The position numbers and the translations under genes were made by a program. From Calothrix sp. HK-06 (lineage in GTDB: Bacteria > Cyanobacteriota > Cyanobacteriia > Cyanobacteriales > Nostocaceae): a stretch of DNA of 54,318 nt. The stretch is taken from positions 1-54,318 of the forward strand of contig NZ_MRCD01000063.1 of NCBI RefSeq assembly GCF_001904745.1, given 5' to 3'. Positions 16,735 through 25,120 of this stretch are shown here, in pieces. Positions within the stretch are counted from its first letter, which is position 1. The number at the start of each line of letters is the position of its first letter. The notes below the pieces were generated by a model. That model searched no databases, was not told the DNA's origin, and saw nothing but the letters and a program-made list of their open reading frames with translations.

Positions 16735-17781
16735 TTGGTATCTACCGTGAGAAAACTAACAGAGTCAGACAAACAAGAGATACTTAAGTGCTATCGCGAA
16801 AGTGCTGAAACAACTTCAACCTTAGCGGAGAAGTACGACGTTAGCAACTCAACAATTAGTCGTTTGCTAAAAAGTACTTTACCCGAAGATGAGTATGAGT
16901 ATCTTGTTTCGCTTAAGCGAGCAGCGCGTACACCAGAAGGAAGAGCTACGGTAAGTTACGAAAATATCCCAGAGTTTAACTCACAACTTGTAATTCCCGA
17001 ACCTGTTGTAGAAGTTGAAAAACCAGCAACTCCTCGCAAAACGAAACTGCCTCCAGTAGCACTAAAAGAACCGCAACCAGAGGTTCCGATGCCAACAGAA
17101 GCAATTGAAGGCGAAGTTGGGGTTCGCAGGGTACGTAAAAAACGCTCTTCCGCAGAACAAGAGGCGCCTCTTCCTGTTCGGCCTGTTGCAAAACAGTTAG
17201 AACTGCTAGAAACAAAATCATCTAATGTGCCTTCTTATGAAAATTCCCAATATCAGGAGGATATTCCAGAGGATATACGTGCTGATACAACGGCGATGCA
17301 GTTAGAGGCAACGCAAAACACTTTTGCTGAGATGTTTGGCGAGGAACTGCTCGATGACCAAGGGGAAGACTTAGATGATTTGGACGACCTCGATGATGAA
17401 GACGATGACGACGATGAAGAATGGGAGGCGCCTCGACCATTAGTAACTCGACGTGGTGACAGCTTAGTTAGAGTTTTACCTCTATCAGCAGCTAGTTTAC
17501 CTAGAACCTGTTATCTCGTCATCGACCGCGCCGCAGAACTAATCACACGTCCATTGCGTGATTTTGGTGACTTAGGGCAAATACCTAACCCCGAAACCCA
17601 GCAGCGTACCTTACCCATATTCGATAATCATAGAGTCGCCAAACGGTTTTCTACCAAACGCGACCGCGTGATTAAAGTTCCCGACAGCCGGATGTTGCAC
17701 AAAGCACGCTATCAATTGCAAGCTAAAGGCATAACCCGCTTGTTAATCGACGGTCAAGTTTATTCATTATCCTCTGTGTAG
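16735..17781 (+). CDS. HTH protein with acidic linker and conserved C-terminal domain
   Basis: A 348-residue protein in three parts. Residues about 5-50 form a helix-turn-helix (L-A-E-K-Y-D-V-S-N-S-T-I-S-R-L-L-K) of the transposase/resolvase kind. The middle is a Pro/Glu-rich linker with a run of Asp and Glu near 215-235. The C-terminal 110 residues form a compact domain with R-V-L-P-L-S-A-A-S-L-P-R and I-T-R-L-L-I-D-G-Q-V-Y. No catalytic triad is visible, so it looks like a regulator, not a transposase. The frame opens at TTG 16735, 2 nt after the upstream stop; GTG at 16747 is an alternative start. Function unknown. Confidence 0.72.
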   Translation: MVSTVRKLTESDKQEILKCYRESAETTSTLAEKYDVSNSTISRLLKSTLPEDEYEYLVSLKRAARTPEGRATVSYENIPEFNSQLVIPEPVVEVEKPATPRKTKLPPVALKEPQPEVPMPTEAIEGEVGVRRVRKKRSSAEQEAPLPVRPVAKQLELLETKSSNVPSYENSQYQEDIPEDIRADTTAMQLEATQNTFAEMFGEELLDDQGEDLDDLDDLDDEDDDDDEEWEAPRPLVTRRGDSLVRVLPLSAASLPRTCYLVIDRAAELITRPLRDFGDLGQIPNPETQQRTLPIFDNHRVAKRFSTKRDRVIKVPDSRMLHKARYQLQAKGITRLLIDGQVYSLSSV

Positions 17782-17923
17782 TTATCAATCATTAGTCAGT
17801 AGTCACCTTAAAGATGGACTATGAACAATGAACTACATTATTAAGCAGGGCGCCTTGAGGGTTGACAGCTAGTTAACCCTCATTGTTTGTTTAGTTATAT
17901 AAAAATTATAGATTTTTTACTTT

Positions 17924-18241
17924 ATGGATTACTGTTTAGTAATGGTGACAACCAGTTCACAGCAAGAAGCAGAAACCATAGCTAAAACCCTTGTAGAATC
18001 AAAGCTTGCCGCCTGCGTCAACATTTTCCCTATTCAATCAATTTATACTTGGCAAGATAAAGTTCACAGCGAACCCGAATTTCAATTATTTATCAAAACC
18101 GACAGGCGCCTGTTTAACACCCTAGAAGCTAAAATTCGTGAATTACACTCCTACGAAGTACCCGAAATTATCGTCCTTCCCATTATCGCAGGTTCACAAC
18201 CCTATTTAAACTGGATTTCTGAAAACACCAAAAACCCGTAA
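17924..18241 (+). CDS. cutA: Divalent cation tolerance protein CutA
   Basis: A 105-residue CutA1 protein, a small very stable ferredoxin-fold trimer. It is known for copper binding and metal tolerance, though its true role remains unclear. Family signatures are all visible: T-T-S-x-x-x-E-A-x-x-I-A near the start, L-A-A-C-V-N-I at about 29-35, S-I-Y-T-W-Q-D-K near 39-46, E-F-Q-L-F-I-K-T, H-S-Y-E-V-P-E-I near 67-75 and Y-L-N-W-I at the end. Probably monocistronic, ended by the hairpin at 18247. Confidence 0.95.
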   Translation: MDYCLVMVTTSSQQEAETIAKTLVESKLAACVNIFPIQSIYTWQDKVHSEPEFQLFIKTDRRLFNTLEAKIRELHSYEVPEIIVLPIIAGSQPYLNWISENTKNP

Positions 18242-18246
18242 TACCC

Positions 18247-18270
18247 GCATGGGAATGTAAGTTCCCATGC
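18247..18270 (+). terminator. Hairpin after cutA
   Basis: A perfect 9-bp stem GCATGGGAA/TTCCCATGC with a 6-nt loop begins 5 nt after the cutA stop. It has no T tract (AAATAGCC follows), so its termination strength is uncertain. Confidence 0.5.
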
Positions 18271-18348
18271 AAATAGCCTAAGTCCTCTATAAAAGGACTA
18301 ACACTGAATGTTACTTTTAATACTTATTGTCAAATAATTATGTTAATT

Positions 18349-18387
18349 TTCCTAGAGGATATTTTTATGTAATTTATCCTCTAGGAA
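18349..18387. repeat. TTCCTAGAGGATA palindromic repeat, copy 1
   Basis: TTCCTAGAGGATA at 18349-18361 is inverted as TATCCTCTAGGAA at 18375-18387, a perfect 13-bp stem with a 13-nt loop. Two further copies with different loops are at 37071-37111 and 37136-37177. It lies between convergent cutA and the ADP-ribosylglycohydrolase gene. Confidence 0.85.
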
Positions 18388-18415
18388 TTTTGGCAGGAGT
18401 GCAAATAAATCTTAT

Positions 18416-19351
18416 TTATAATATACCTTTAGTAAATCGATTTGCTAAATCAATGATGTCATCTTTACGTGCAATTACTTCTATCCAGTCATTGGGTATA
18501 TTATCAAAACTATAATAAATACCTGCCAGTCCACCTGTAACAGCTGCCGTAGTATCTGTGTCAAATCCTAAATTCACAGCTTTTAGTACAGCTTCGGCAT
18601 AAGAAGAACTATTTAAAAGGCACCAAAGTGATGCTTCGAGTGTATCAATTACATATCCATCCGAACTAATTTCCTCTAATGGTAGTTTATTAATGGCGCC
18701 ATCAAAGACTCGTTCAAAATGCTGCATCTCCACATTATATTCAGATGTACTATAAATATCTTTAACGTCTTCTATGCCTTTTAGGTAAGCTGCGTGTTTG
18801 TCGGCGCCTTCTAGCAAAGCAACTGCAATACTAATATATATACCGCACGCGATTTGCGACCTGGGGTGAGCGTGAGTAATACATGAAACTTGATGTACTC
18901 GTTTAATTAGTTGAGAAAATTCTAATTCTCTATATAAATAAGCCATTGGTAAAATTCGCATGAGTGAACCATTACCATTACTGTTCTCAGTTTTACCACC
19001 TGCGTCTATAGGTGAGGCGCCTTGTTTCCAATTTATAATTGCCATAAACGTAGTGTTACCAATGTCAAAGACTTCACCTCTAGCAGTCCAGTAACTTTCG
19101 TGGTACCACTGCCAAAACGACTTAGCTATTGCATCGAGTGAAAACCCATTACATAAACTTTCTGCCAAACAAAAAGTCAGGGAACTATCATCAGACCAAG
19201 TGCCAGGTGGTTGATCCCATGTTCCGTAACCCTGCATTGAAGTTACTGGCAATGCTGTTCTTTCTAAGCGACTGGTAAATTCTACAGGCACTCCTAAAGC
19301 ATCACCGACACAAACACCCATTAAACCAGATAACACTTGATTGTTTGACAT
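18416..19351 (-). CDS. ADP-ribosylglycohydrolase family protein
   Basis: A 311-residue protein of the ADP-ribosylglycohydrolase (DraG/ARH) family, which removes ADP-ribose from proteins or related substrates using two Mg ions. Metal-binding motifs are present: G-D-A-L-G-V-P-V-E-F near residue 15, T-W-S-D-D-S-S-L-T near 50, G-N-G-S-L-M-R near 125, and D-T-D-T-T-A-A-V-T-G-G near 275. I use the ATG at 19351 because M-S-N-N-Q precedes the conserved L-x-G-L-x-G-V-C-V-G-D; the frame also opens at 19375. No nitrogenase or DraT gene is adjacent, so the substrate is unknown. Confidence 0.88.
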   Translation of the reverse strand: MSNNQVLSGLMGVCVGDALGVPVEFTSRLERTALPVTSMQGYGTWDQPPGTWSDDSSLTFCLAESLCNGFSLDAIAKSFWQWYHESYWTARGEVFDIGNTTFMAIINWKQGASPIDAGGKTENSNGNGSLMRILPMAYLYRELEFSQLIKRVHQVSCITHAHPRSQIACGIYISIAVALLEGADKHAAYLKGIEDVKDIYSTSEYNVEMQHFERVFDGAINKLPLEEISSDGYVIDTLEASLWCLLNSSSYAEAVLKAVNLGFDTDTTAAVTGGLAGIYYSFDNIPNDWIEVIARKDDIIDLANRFTKGIL

Positions 19352-19632
19352 AATAGTTCTTTGGATACTTACCATATAAATAATGGTCGTATCATTTATA
19401 ACTTATTTGTTCCAGAAAGTGTGACAGATTTAAAAGTGTCATCTAAAACATATAATTCTCCTGTTTTTTCGTTAAAGAGCTGTATAAATTATACTTTGGT
19501 AATTTTATGTACTTATAAATACAATTATGAAATAGCAACATTGGCTTAATAAAAGCCAAAAACTAACTGGAACCTTTTAGTATTTTTTTCGACCTTGAAT
19601 ATAAAGCGATACTTACAAATTAGGTTAAAAAT

Positions 19633-20169
19633 ATGAAAGGTGTGATGAAGTCTTTTGTGACGATTTCTGCATTGTCCGCTTTAGCAATTGCTCCAATTTT
19701 TATGTCTGCTGGTTCTGCTAGTGCGGCGCCTAAAAAAGGTACTGATGCAAGCTATGTTGGTGTAGGTGTAGCTGCTGGTGTTACCAACGGTGGTCAAAGT
19801 GGAGACGCTGCAACTTTTGGTGGTAATATTGTTGGTCGTGCTAAGTTGGGTAACTCACCATTATCTGCACGTGGTCAAATCAACTTCAGTGACCAAACAA
19901 GCGCAATTATCCCTCACTTAACTGTAGACGTACCTATCGCAAAGGGTACTAACGTTTACGTTGGTGGTGGTTATCAATTTGTTGAAAAAGACGGCAAACC
20001 AACTCCTAGTGGTAACAAAGATGGTGTTGCTGTTGTAGCTGGTGTTGAATCAGAAGTGGCTAGAAATTTCCTGATCTATAGCAACGCGACTGTCGGTATC
20101 AACGCTTATAAAAATAGCCCAGCTTCGGGTGTTAGCATCAACTCAGGTATTGGCTACCGCTTTAGATAG
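19633..20169 (+). CDS. Small exported beta-rich protein (outer-membrane-like)
   Basis: A 178-residue protein with a Sec signal peptide (cleavage near A-S-A-A, about residue 31). The mature part is rich in Gly, Val, Asn and Thr with alternating hydrophobic residues in short strands, and ends in G-I-G-Y-R-F-R. Strand-rich sequence with a C-terminal aromatic residue suggests a small outer-membrane beta-barrel, but I see no named family. A second ATG at 19645 is preceded by AAAGGTG and could be the real start; it still leaves a signal peptide. Monocistronic. Confidence 0.72.
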   Translation: MKGVMKSFVTISALSALAIAPIFMSAGSASAAPKKGTDASYVGVGVAAGVTNGGQSGDAATFGGNIVGRAKLGNSPLSARGQINFSDQTSAIIPHLTVDVPIAKGTNVYVGGGYQFVEKDGKPTPSGNKDGVAVVAGVESEVARNFLIYSNATVGINAYKNSPASGVSINSGIGYRFR

Positions 20170-20468
20170 AAATTGGCTCTTCTCCATTAGCTAATAGTTA
20201 ATACTTCATCAATATAGAATGGTATTTACTACCCCCATTAACTATTAGCAACCAGTTATTAACTATTTATAAACAACTAATAAGTATTATTGCCGGGTTT
20301 GTTTTAGTGTTACATCACTAGCGAAGTCGGCTTTTTAACGTGGTAGAATATAAATAATTCAACTTAATCCCGACCGGATTACCGTCCATCCGTAGCCGAA
20401 TGGGTGCTAAATCCTACCAAGTTTCGGCGTGTAGTGATGACTTAATAAGAACACTTTATTTTACAGAA

Positions 20469-22280
20469 ATGGTACAATCTGCTCCTCCTCCTGCCGTTGA
20501 AACCCGCAAACCTTCTAAAGTCGAAGGACTCAAAGAACGTAGTAATTTTTTACGTGAACCAGTTGCTACTGAGTTACTTCAAGACACGAATCACTTTAGC
20601 GAAGACGCTGTACAAATTTTGAAATTTCATGGTTCGTACCAGCAAGATAATCGTGATAACCGTGCCAAAGGGCAAGAGAAAGATTATCAAATGATGTTGC
20701 GTACACGTAACCCAGGTGGTTTTGTGCCGCCAGAGTTATATTTGACTTTAGATAAACTGGCTGACGAATACGGCAATCATACAATACGTGCTACCACTCG
20801 CCAAGGGTTTCAGTTACATGGGATTTTAAAGAAAAATCTTAAGCCCTCGATTGCTGCTATAATTCAAAGCATGGGTTCAACATTAGGCGCCTGTGGAGAC
20901 GTGAACCGTAACGTGATGGCGCCACCAGCTCCTTTCAAAAATAGACGCGATTATCAGTACGCTTGGGAATATGCCGAAAATATAGCCCAGCTACTAACAC
21001 CACAAACAGGAGCTTACTACGAAATTTGGTTGGATGGCGAAAAAGCTATTAGTGCTGAAGAAAATCCAGAAGTCGTAGCAGCACGTCAAAAGAATGGTAC
21101 GGGTACAATTGTTCATGACAACCCAGAACCTATCTATGGTACACACTACATGCCACGTAAGTTCAAAGTGAGCGTTACTGTACCAGGAGATAATTCAATT
21201 GATTTATATAGTCAAGATTTGACGTTGGTAGTCATTACCAATAAAAAAGGTGAACTCAAAGGGTTTAATGTATTTGCTGGTGGGGGTTTAGGAAGAACTC
21301 ATAATAAAGAAGAAACCTTCGCACGTACCGCAGACCCAATTGGTTACGTACAAAAAGAAGACGTTTACGACTTGGTAAAAGCAATTGTTGCCACACAGCG
21401 CGATTATGGTGATAGAACCGACAGACGCCATGCTCGATTAAAGTATTTAATAAATGATTGGGGAGTTGACAAGTTCCGCACGAAAGTCGAAGAATACTTT
21501 GGTAAACCCGTCGAACCATTTAAGAAACTCATCAAATTTAGATATCATGACTTTCTAGGTTGGCACGAACAAGGCGATGGTAAATTATTCTTGGGTGTTT
21601 CCATCGACAATGGACGTGTAAAAGACGAAGGTGACTTTAAGCTTAAAACAGCATTGCGCGAAATTGTCGAGAAGTATAACTTACCCATACATCTAACACC
21701 GCATCAAAACGCGCTGTTATGTAACATTGCACCAGAAAACAAAGAAGACATCGAAGCAATTCTTAATCGTAATGGTGTAGTCACAGACTTAGAAAAAATT
21801 GACTCGCTAGAAAGATTCTCTATGGCATGTCCTGCTTTGCCCACATGTGGTTTAGCAGTAACAGAGTCTGAGCGCGCAATACCATCCTTTTTACAACGGA
21901 TACGAGCATTACTCGATAAAGTCGGGTTGCCAAATGAACATTTTGTTACCAGAATGACAGGGTGTCCGAACGGATGCGCGCGTCCTTATATGGCAGAACT
22001 AGGATTTGTAGGTAGCGCTCCCCTGTCGTATCAAGTTTGGCTTGGTGGATGTCCCAATCAAACTCGAATGGCACAACCGTACACAGAAAAAATGCACGTG
22101 GACGACTTAGAGACTTTCCTCGAACCGATTTTTGTATTGTTCAAAAAGTCGCGTAAGAAAAAAGAAAGTTTTGGTGATTTTTGTGCGCGTGTTGGTTTTG
22201 ATGCGATTCGTTCCTTTAGCGAGACTTATCAACCTGGAGTTGAAGAAGTTAGCATGAAAGTCAAACATGGAAAAAAATAA
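20469..22280 (+). CDS. sir: Ferredoxin-dependent sulfite reductase
   Basis: Sir reduces sulfite to sulfide with six electrons from ferredoxin in assimilatory sulfur metabolism. The protein is about 603 residues from the ATG at 20469, whose M-V-Q-S-A start fits cyanobacterial homologues; the frame is open from 20400. The siroheme/[4Fe-4S] ligands are in [12 protein letters not shown] and [10 protein letters not shown]. Siroheme-binding arginines lie in T-T-R-Q-G-F-Q and N-V-M-A-P-P. The upstream gap of about 300 bp shows no recognisable CysR/NtcB site. It ends against the convergent hairpin at 22301. Confidence 0.96.
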   Translation: MVQSAPPPAVETRKPSKVEGLKERSNFLREPVATELLQDTNHFSEDAVQILKFHGSYQQDNRDNRAKGQEKDYQMMLRTRNPGGFVPPELYLTLDKLADEYGNHTIRATTRQGFQLHGILKKNLKPSIAAIIQSMGSTLGACGDVNRNVMAPPAPFKNRRDYQYAWEYAENIAQLLTPQTGAYYEIWLDGEKAISAEENPEVVAARQKNGTGTIVHDNPEPIYGTHYMPRKFKVSVTVPGDNSIDLYSQDLTLVVITNKKGELKGFNVFAGGGLGRTHNKEETFARTADPIGYVQKEDVYDLVKAIVATQRDYGDRTDRRHARLKYLINDWGVDKFRTKVEEYFGKPVEPFKKLIKFRYHDFLGWHEQGDGKLFLGVSIDNGRVKDEGDFKLKTALREIVEKYNLPIHLTPHQNALLCNIAPENKEDIEAILNRNGVVTDLEKIDSLERFSMACPALPTCGLAVTESERAIPSFLQRIRALLDKVGLPNEHFVTRMTGCPNGCARPYMAELGFVGSAPLSYQVWLGGCPNQTRMAQPYTEKMHVDDLETFLEPIFVLFKKSRKKKESFGDFCARVGFDAIRSFSETYQPGVEEVSMKVKHGKK

Positions 22281-22300
22281 TCTTGTGTAATGGTTTGTAT

Positions 22301-22317
22301 GGTGGGCAATGCCCACC
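22301..22317. terminator. Hairpin between convergent sir and GNAT genes
   Basis: GGTGGGC-AAT-GCCCACC, a 7-bp perfect stem followed by TTACTGATT. It shares GCCCACCTTACT with the hairpin at 11485, so it is a dispersed repeat used as a transcription boundary. Confidence 0.5.
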
Positions 22318-22359
22318 TTACTGATTACTCTGATTTGTTCGTAAAAAATAACTCATCCG

Positions 22360-22908
22360 CTACATCCGTTCTATCCGTTGCAAGGTTTTAATACTAGCAG
22401 GTGGTTTCGGGTTAGGCGCCGTTGGTTGTAGCATTAGCCCTAACCATGTAACATCATGCCATTCGCCACATTTGTATCCAGCATTTTTATAAGTACCAAC
22501 GTGCTGAAAGCCTAATGATTCATGTAGACGCATACTCGGTATATTAGGTTGTGTTACACCTGCGTATGCGTTGTAATAACCTTGAAGTTGTAAGATTTCA
22601 AATAAAGCTGTATATAAACTTTTTCCAATTCCCATACGTCGCGCGTTTTCATGAATATACACACTGACATTTACTGACCATTGATAAGCTACGCGTTCAT
22701 GATGCGGCGCCGCATAAGCATAACCTAAAATTTCATTATTAGAACAATACACTAACCAAGGATACTGAAGAAGAAGTTTAACTATTCGCTGTTGCATTTG
22801 TTCAATAGTAGGCACCTCAGTTTCAAACGTTATCGGAGAAGAAAGGCAAAACGGAGCGTATATGGCTTGAATTGAAGCTGCATCATCAGGAGTTGCAAGG
22901 CGAATCAT
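22360..22908 (-). CDS. GNAT family N-acetyltransferase (Pat/ArsN1-like)
   Basis: A 182-residue acetyl-CoA-dependent acetyltransferase. It resembles the phosphinothricin/arsinothricin acetyltransferase group: S-P-I-T-F-E-T-E-V-P-T near residue 24-34, G-Y-A-Y-A-A-P-H near 62-69, the acetyl-CoA loop R-R-M-G-I-G-K-S-L-Y near 90-99, and N-I-P-S-M-R-L-H-E-S-L-G-F near 126-138. In that group the substrate is the free amino group of phosphinothricin-like amino acids or methionine analogues. Substrate here is unproven. About 20 C-terminal residues extend beyond the domain. Confidence 0.88.
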   Translation of the reverse strand: MIRLATPDDAASIQAIYAPFCLSSPITFETEVPTIEQMQQRIVKLLLQYPWLVYCSNNEILGYAYAAPHHERVAYQWSVNVSVYIHENARRMGIGKSLYTALFEILQLQGYYNAYAGVTQPNIPSMRLHESLGFQHVGTYKNAGYKCGEWHDVTWLGLMLQPTAPNPKPPASIKTLQRIERM

Positions 22909-23414
22909 AGAAAAATCAGAATATAAAAGGATTAATATAGTAATCCTAAATCATTTTTTAAAAATCATATGACCGAATTTTAATAAGCCGCGAATTTAGG
23001 TATAGTACTTTATTCTCCTTTACGTTTTTTTATAGTTTATTATTCAATAAAAAATATTAATATCTAAAAATAATATTCTATCTAAATTGTTATTAATTAA
23101 TTAAGCATTCAACCTATATAATAGTTATTGATATTAGTAAAAATCGTATTTATCTAACAAACCGCAATAGCCTAGGTTACAACCCTAGGAAAGCAAAGGA
23201 CATAAAGGAAAGAAAGCGGAATATTGGTTATAATCAAAGCTTGCATTAGATAAAATAGTATTTATTAATGTAATCATCTATAAATCATCTATATTTATAT
23301 TAAAGAACAAACAACAAGGGAGTTATTGCGATTGTTAGCACTAAAAAGATTTGTTAAACATCTATCATGCGACATATTTACCATATTCGAATTACAAAGA
23401 CAGTGGGGTAATTC
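22909..23414. other. Promoter and leader region of the aldehyde oxidoreductase operon
   Basis: About 500 bp between divergent genes. It is extremely AT-rich except for one structured, purine-rich block at 23155-23230, listed separately. No open frame. Confidence 0.45.
23155..23230 (+). promoter_or_regulatory. Candidate structured leader upstream of paoABC-like operon
   Basis: An isolated higher-complexity block in AT-rich DNA, 185 nt before the first gene. Nested pairings are visible: TAAC (23155-23158) with GTTA (23227-23230), CCGC (23162-23165) with GCGG (23216-23219), and inside them a 6-bp hairpin CCTAGG/CCTAGG (23171-23189). A conserved-looking unpaired purine stretch, AAAGCAAAGGACATAAAGG, follows. 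It does not match the Moco riboswitch or any class I can recall, so this is only a candidate. Confidence 0.3.
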
Positions 23415-24140
23415 ATGAGTAACAACGATGATAGACTTAATAACGCTTCACAGCAGGGATTAAGGGCACAGGTTGCAGCCACACCAGTCGGCGCCGTAGC
23501 CCTTGCATCACAAGTTAAAGAAACCCAAGACAAACAAAGCGTGAAAGTAGAAGTCGGAGAAATCACTGTTGACCTTAATATTAATGGTGAGAATTATGCA
23601 CTTATGCTTGAACCTCGCGTGACTTTACTTGATGCCTTACGTGAACGGTTACAGTTAACAGGTAGTAAAAAAGGTTGTGACCACGGACAATGCGGCGCCT
23701 GTACTGTCATAATTGATGGGCAGCGCGTTTATTCGTGTTTATCGCTGGCTGTAATGCAGGAAGGTAAAGAAATTACAACAATTGAAGGTTTGACTCAAGG
23801 TGATGACCTTCACCCGATGCAGTTAGCATTTATTGAAAATGATGGTTTTCAATGTGGTTATTGCACTCCAGGTCAAATTTGTGCTGCGGTAGCGTTGATT
23901 GATGAAGTTAAGCAAGGTTGTGCGAGTGTAGTTACAGAAAATCTCACTGAAAATTTAGTTGACAATTTAAATGGGCTGCCGCAATTAGCAAATCTTTCAG
24001 AATTAGAAATTCGCGAACGAATGAGTGGTAATTTATGTCGCTGTAGTGCTTACAACGGTATTGTCGCAGCAATACAGCAAATAGCAGGACAAATACCACC
24101 AGAACCAGCAGCATTAGTAATGGTGCAAGGACAAGCATGA
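23415..24140 (+). CDS. paoA: Aldehyde oxidoreductase, [2Fe-2S] subunit (PaoA-like)
   Basis: The small iron-sulfur subunit of a xanthine-oxidase-family molybdoenzyme. It carries two [2Fe-2S] clusters: the plant-ferredoxin type with C88, C93, C96 and C108, and the helical type with C147, C150, C208 and C210. An insert of about 35 residues (about 165-200) separates the halves of the second cluster region. E. coli PaoA has a twin-arginine signal; here the N-terminus (S-N-N-D-D-R-L-N-N) has no twin arginine, so export is not evident. It overlaps the next gene by 4 nt. Electrons from the molybdenum site pass through these clusters to FAD. Confidence 0.92.
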   Translation: MSNNDDRLNNASQQGLRAQVAATPVGAVALASQVKETQDKQSVKVEVGEITVDLNINGENYALMLEPRVTLLDALRERLQLTGSKKGCDHGQCGACTVIIDGQRVYSCLSLAVMQEGKEITTIEGLTQGDDLHPMQLAFIENDGFQCGYCTPGQICAAVALIDEVKQGCASVVTENLTENLVDNLNGLPQLANLSELEIRERMSGNLCRCSAYNGIVAAIQQIAGQIPPEPAALVMVQGQA

Positions 24141-25120
24141 AGAATTTTAACTACACACGGGCAACTACAATAGAAGATGCTGTCGATAGATCTTCACAAG
24201 CAATACTTATTGCTGGTGGCACAAATTTAGTTGACAGAATGAAGGTTTTTCTTGATCAACCGACACAAGTTGTTGATATTTCTCGTCTTGATTTAAAGAA
24301 GATTGAAAATACTGAAAACGGGTTACGGTTAGGCGCCCTTGTTACTAATACCCAAGTAGCTGACTTTCCTCTTGTACGACAAAACTATCCAATATTGTCA
24401 CGGGCAATATTAGCAGGAGCATCGCAGCAAATTCGTAACGTTGCTACTGTTGGTGGAAATTTGATGCAGCGTACTCGTTGCCCTTATTATTATGATACTG
24501 CATTTGGTTGTAATAAAAGAGAGCCTGAAAGTGGATGTCCGGCAGCAACGGGAATAAATCGGATGCACGCAATTTTCGGAGCAAGCGATAAATGTGTAGC
24601 TGTAAATCCTTCGGATATGTGTGTGGCATTAGCAGCTTTGGATGCAGTTGTTGAAGTTGAAGGAATAGAAGGTCGGCGCCAAATTCCTTTTAGCGAGTTT
24701 CATCGTTTACCAGGTAATCAACCTGAACGTGATACTGTACTTGAAGATGGGGAAATTATTACTGCTGTAATATTACCAGCAAATATAAATGCAAAATCGG
24801 GAGTGTATTTGAAATTGCGTGACCGTGCTTCTTATAGTTTCGCGCTTATTTCAGTAGCAGCCATTCTTGATATTGATGATAACAAGATTCGTGATGCTCG
24901 AATTACATTAGGTGGTGTTGCACACAAACCTTGGCGTACACAAGAAGCAGAGCAGTTTTTGGTTGGTAAGGCTGTTGATGAAACGTTATTTCAACAAGCT
25001 GCCGACTTAGCACTTCGCAACGCTCAACCGTTACAACATAACAAGTTCAAAGTGGAAATGAGCAAACGTGCTATTCGTCGCGCATTAATGGTATCAGCTA
25101 ATGGAGGTGGGATAGCATGA
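24137..25120 (+). CDS. paoB: Aldehyde oxidoreductase, FAD and [4Fe-4S] subunit (PaoB-like)
   Basis: The FAD-binding middle subunit, 327 residues. The FAD pyrophosphate loop is A-G-G-T-N-L-V near 26-32 and T-V-G-G-N-L near 104-109. The insert with C115, C125, C134 and C153 matches the extra [4Fe-4S] cluster found in E. coli PaoB and in 4-hydroxybenzoyl-CoA reductase but not in ordinary xanthine dehydrogenases. This places the operon with the PaoABC group. Overlaps of 4 nt at both ends indicate translational coupling with the flanking subunits. Confidence 0.92.
   Translation: MKNFNYTRATTIEDAVDRSSQAILIAGGTNLVDRMKVFLDQPTQVVDISRLDLKKIENTENGLRLGALVTNTQVADFPLVRQNYPILSRAILAGASQQIRNVATVGGNLMQRTRCPYYYDTAFGCNKREPESGCPAATGINRMHAIFGASDKCVAVNPSDMCVALAALDAVVEVEGIEGRRQIPFSEFHRLPGNQPERDTVLEDGEIITAVILPANINAKSGVYLKLRDRASYSFALISVAAILDIDDNKIRDARITLGGVAHKPWRTQEAEQFLVGKAVDETLFQQAADLALRNAQPLQHNKFKVEMSKRAIRRALMVSANGGGIA

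Noticed and set aside
16735-17781. Transposase, because of its resolvase-like helix-turn-helix
   Set aside because: No DDE or serine-recombinase catalytic residues, no flanking inverted repeats; an acidic linker and a conserved C-terminal domain point to a regulator.
23155-23230. Moco or cobalamin riboswitch before the molybdoenzyme genes
   Set aside because: The conserved sequence blocks of these classes are not present; kept only as an unassigned candidate leader.
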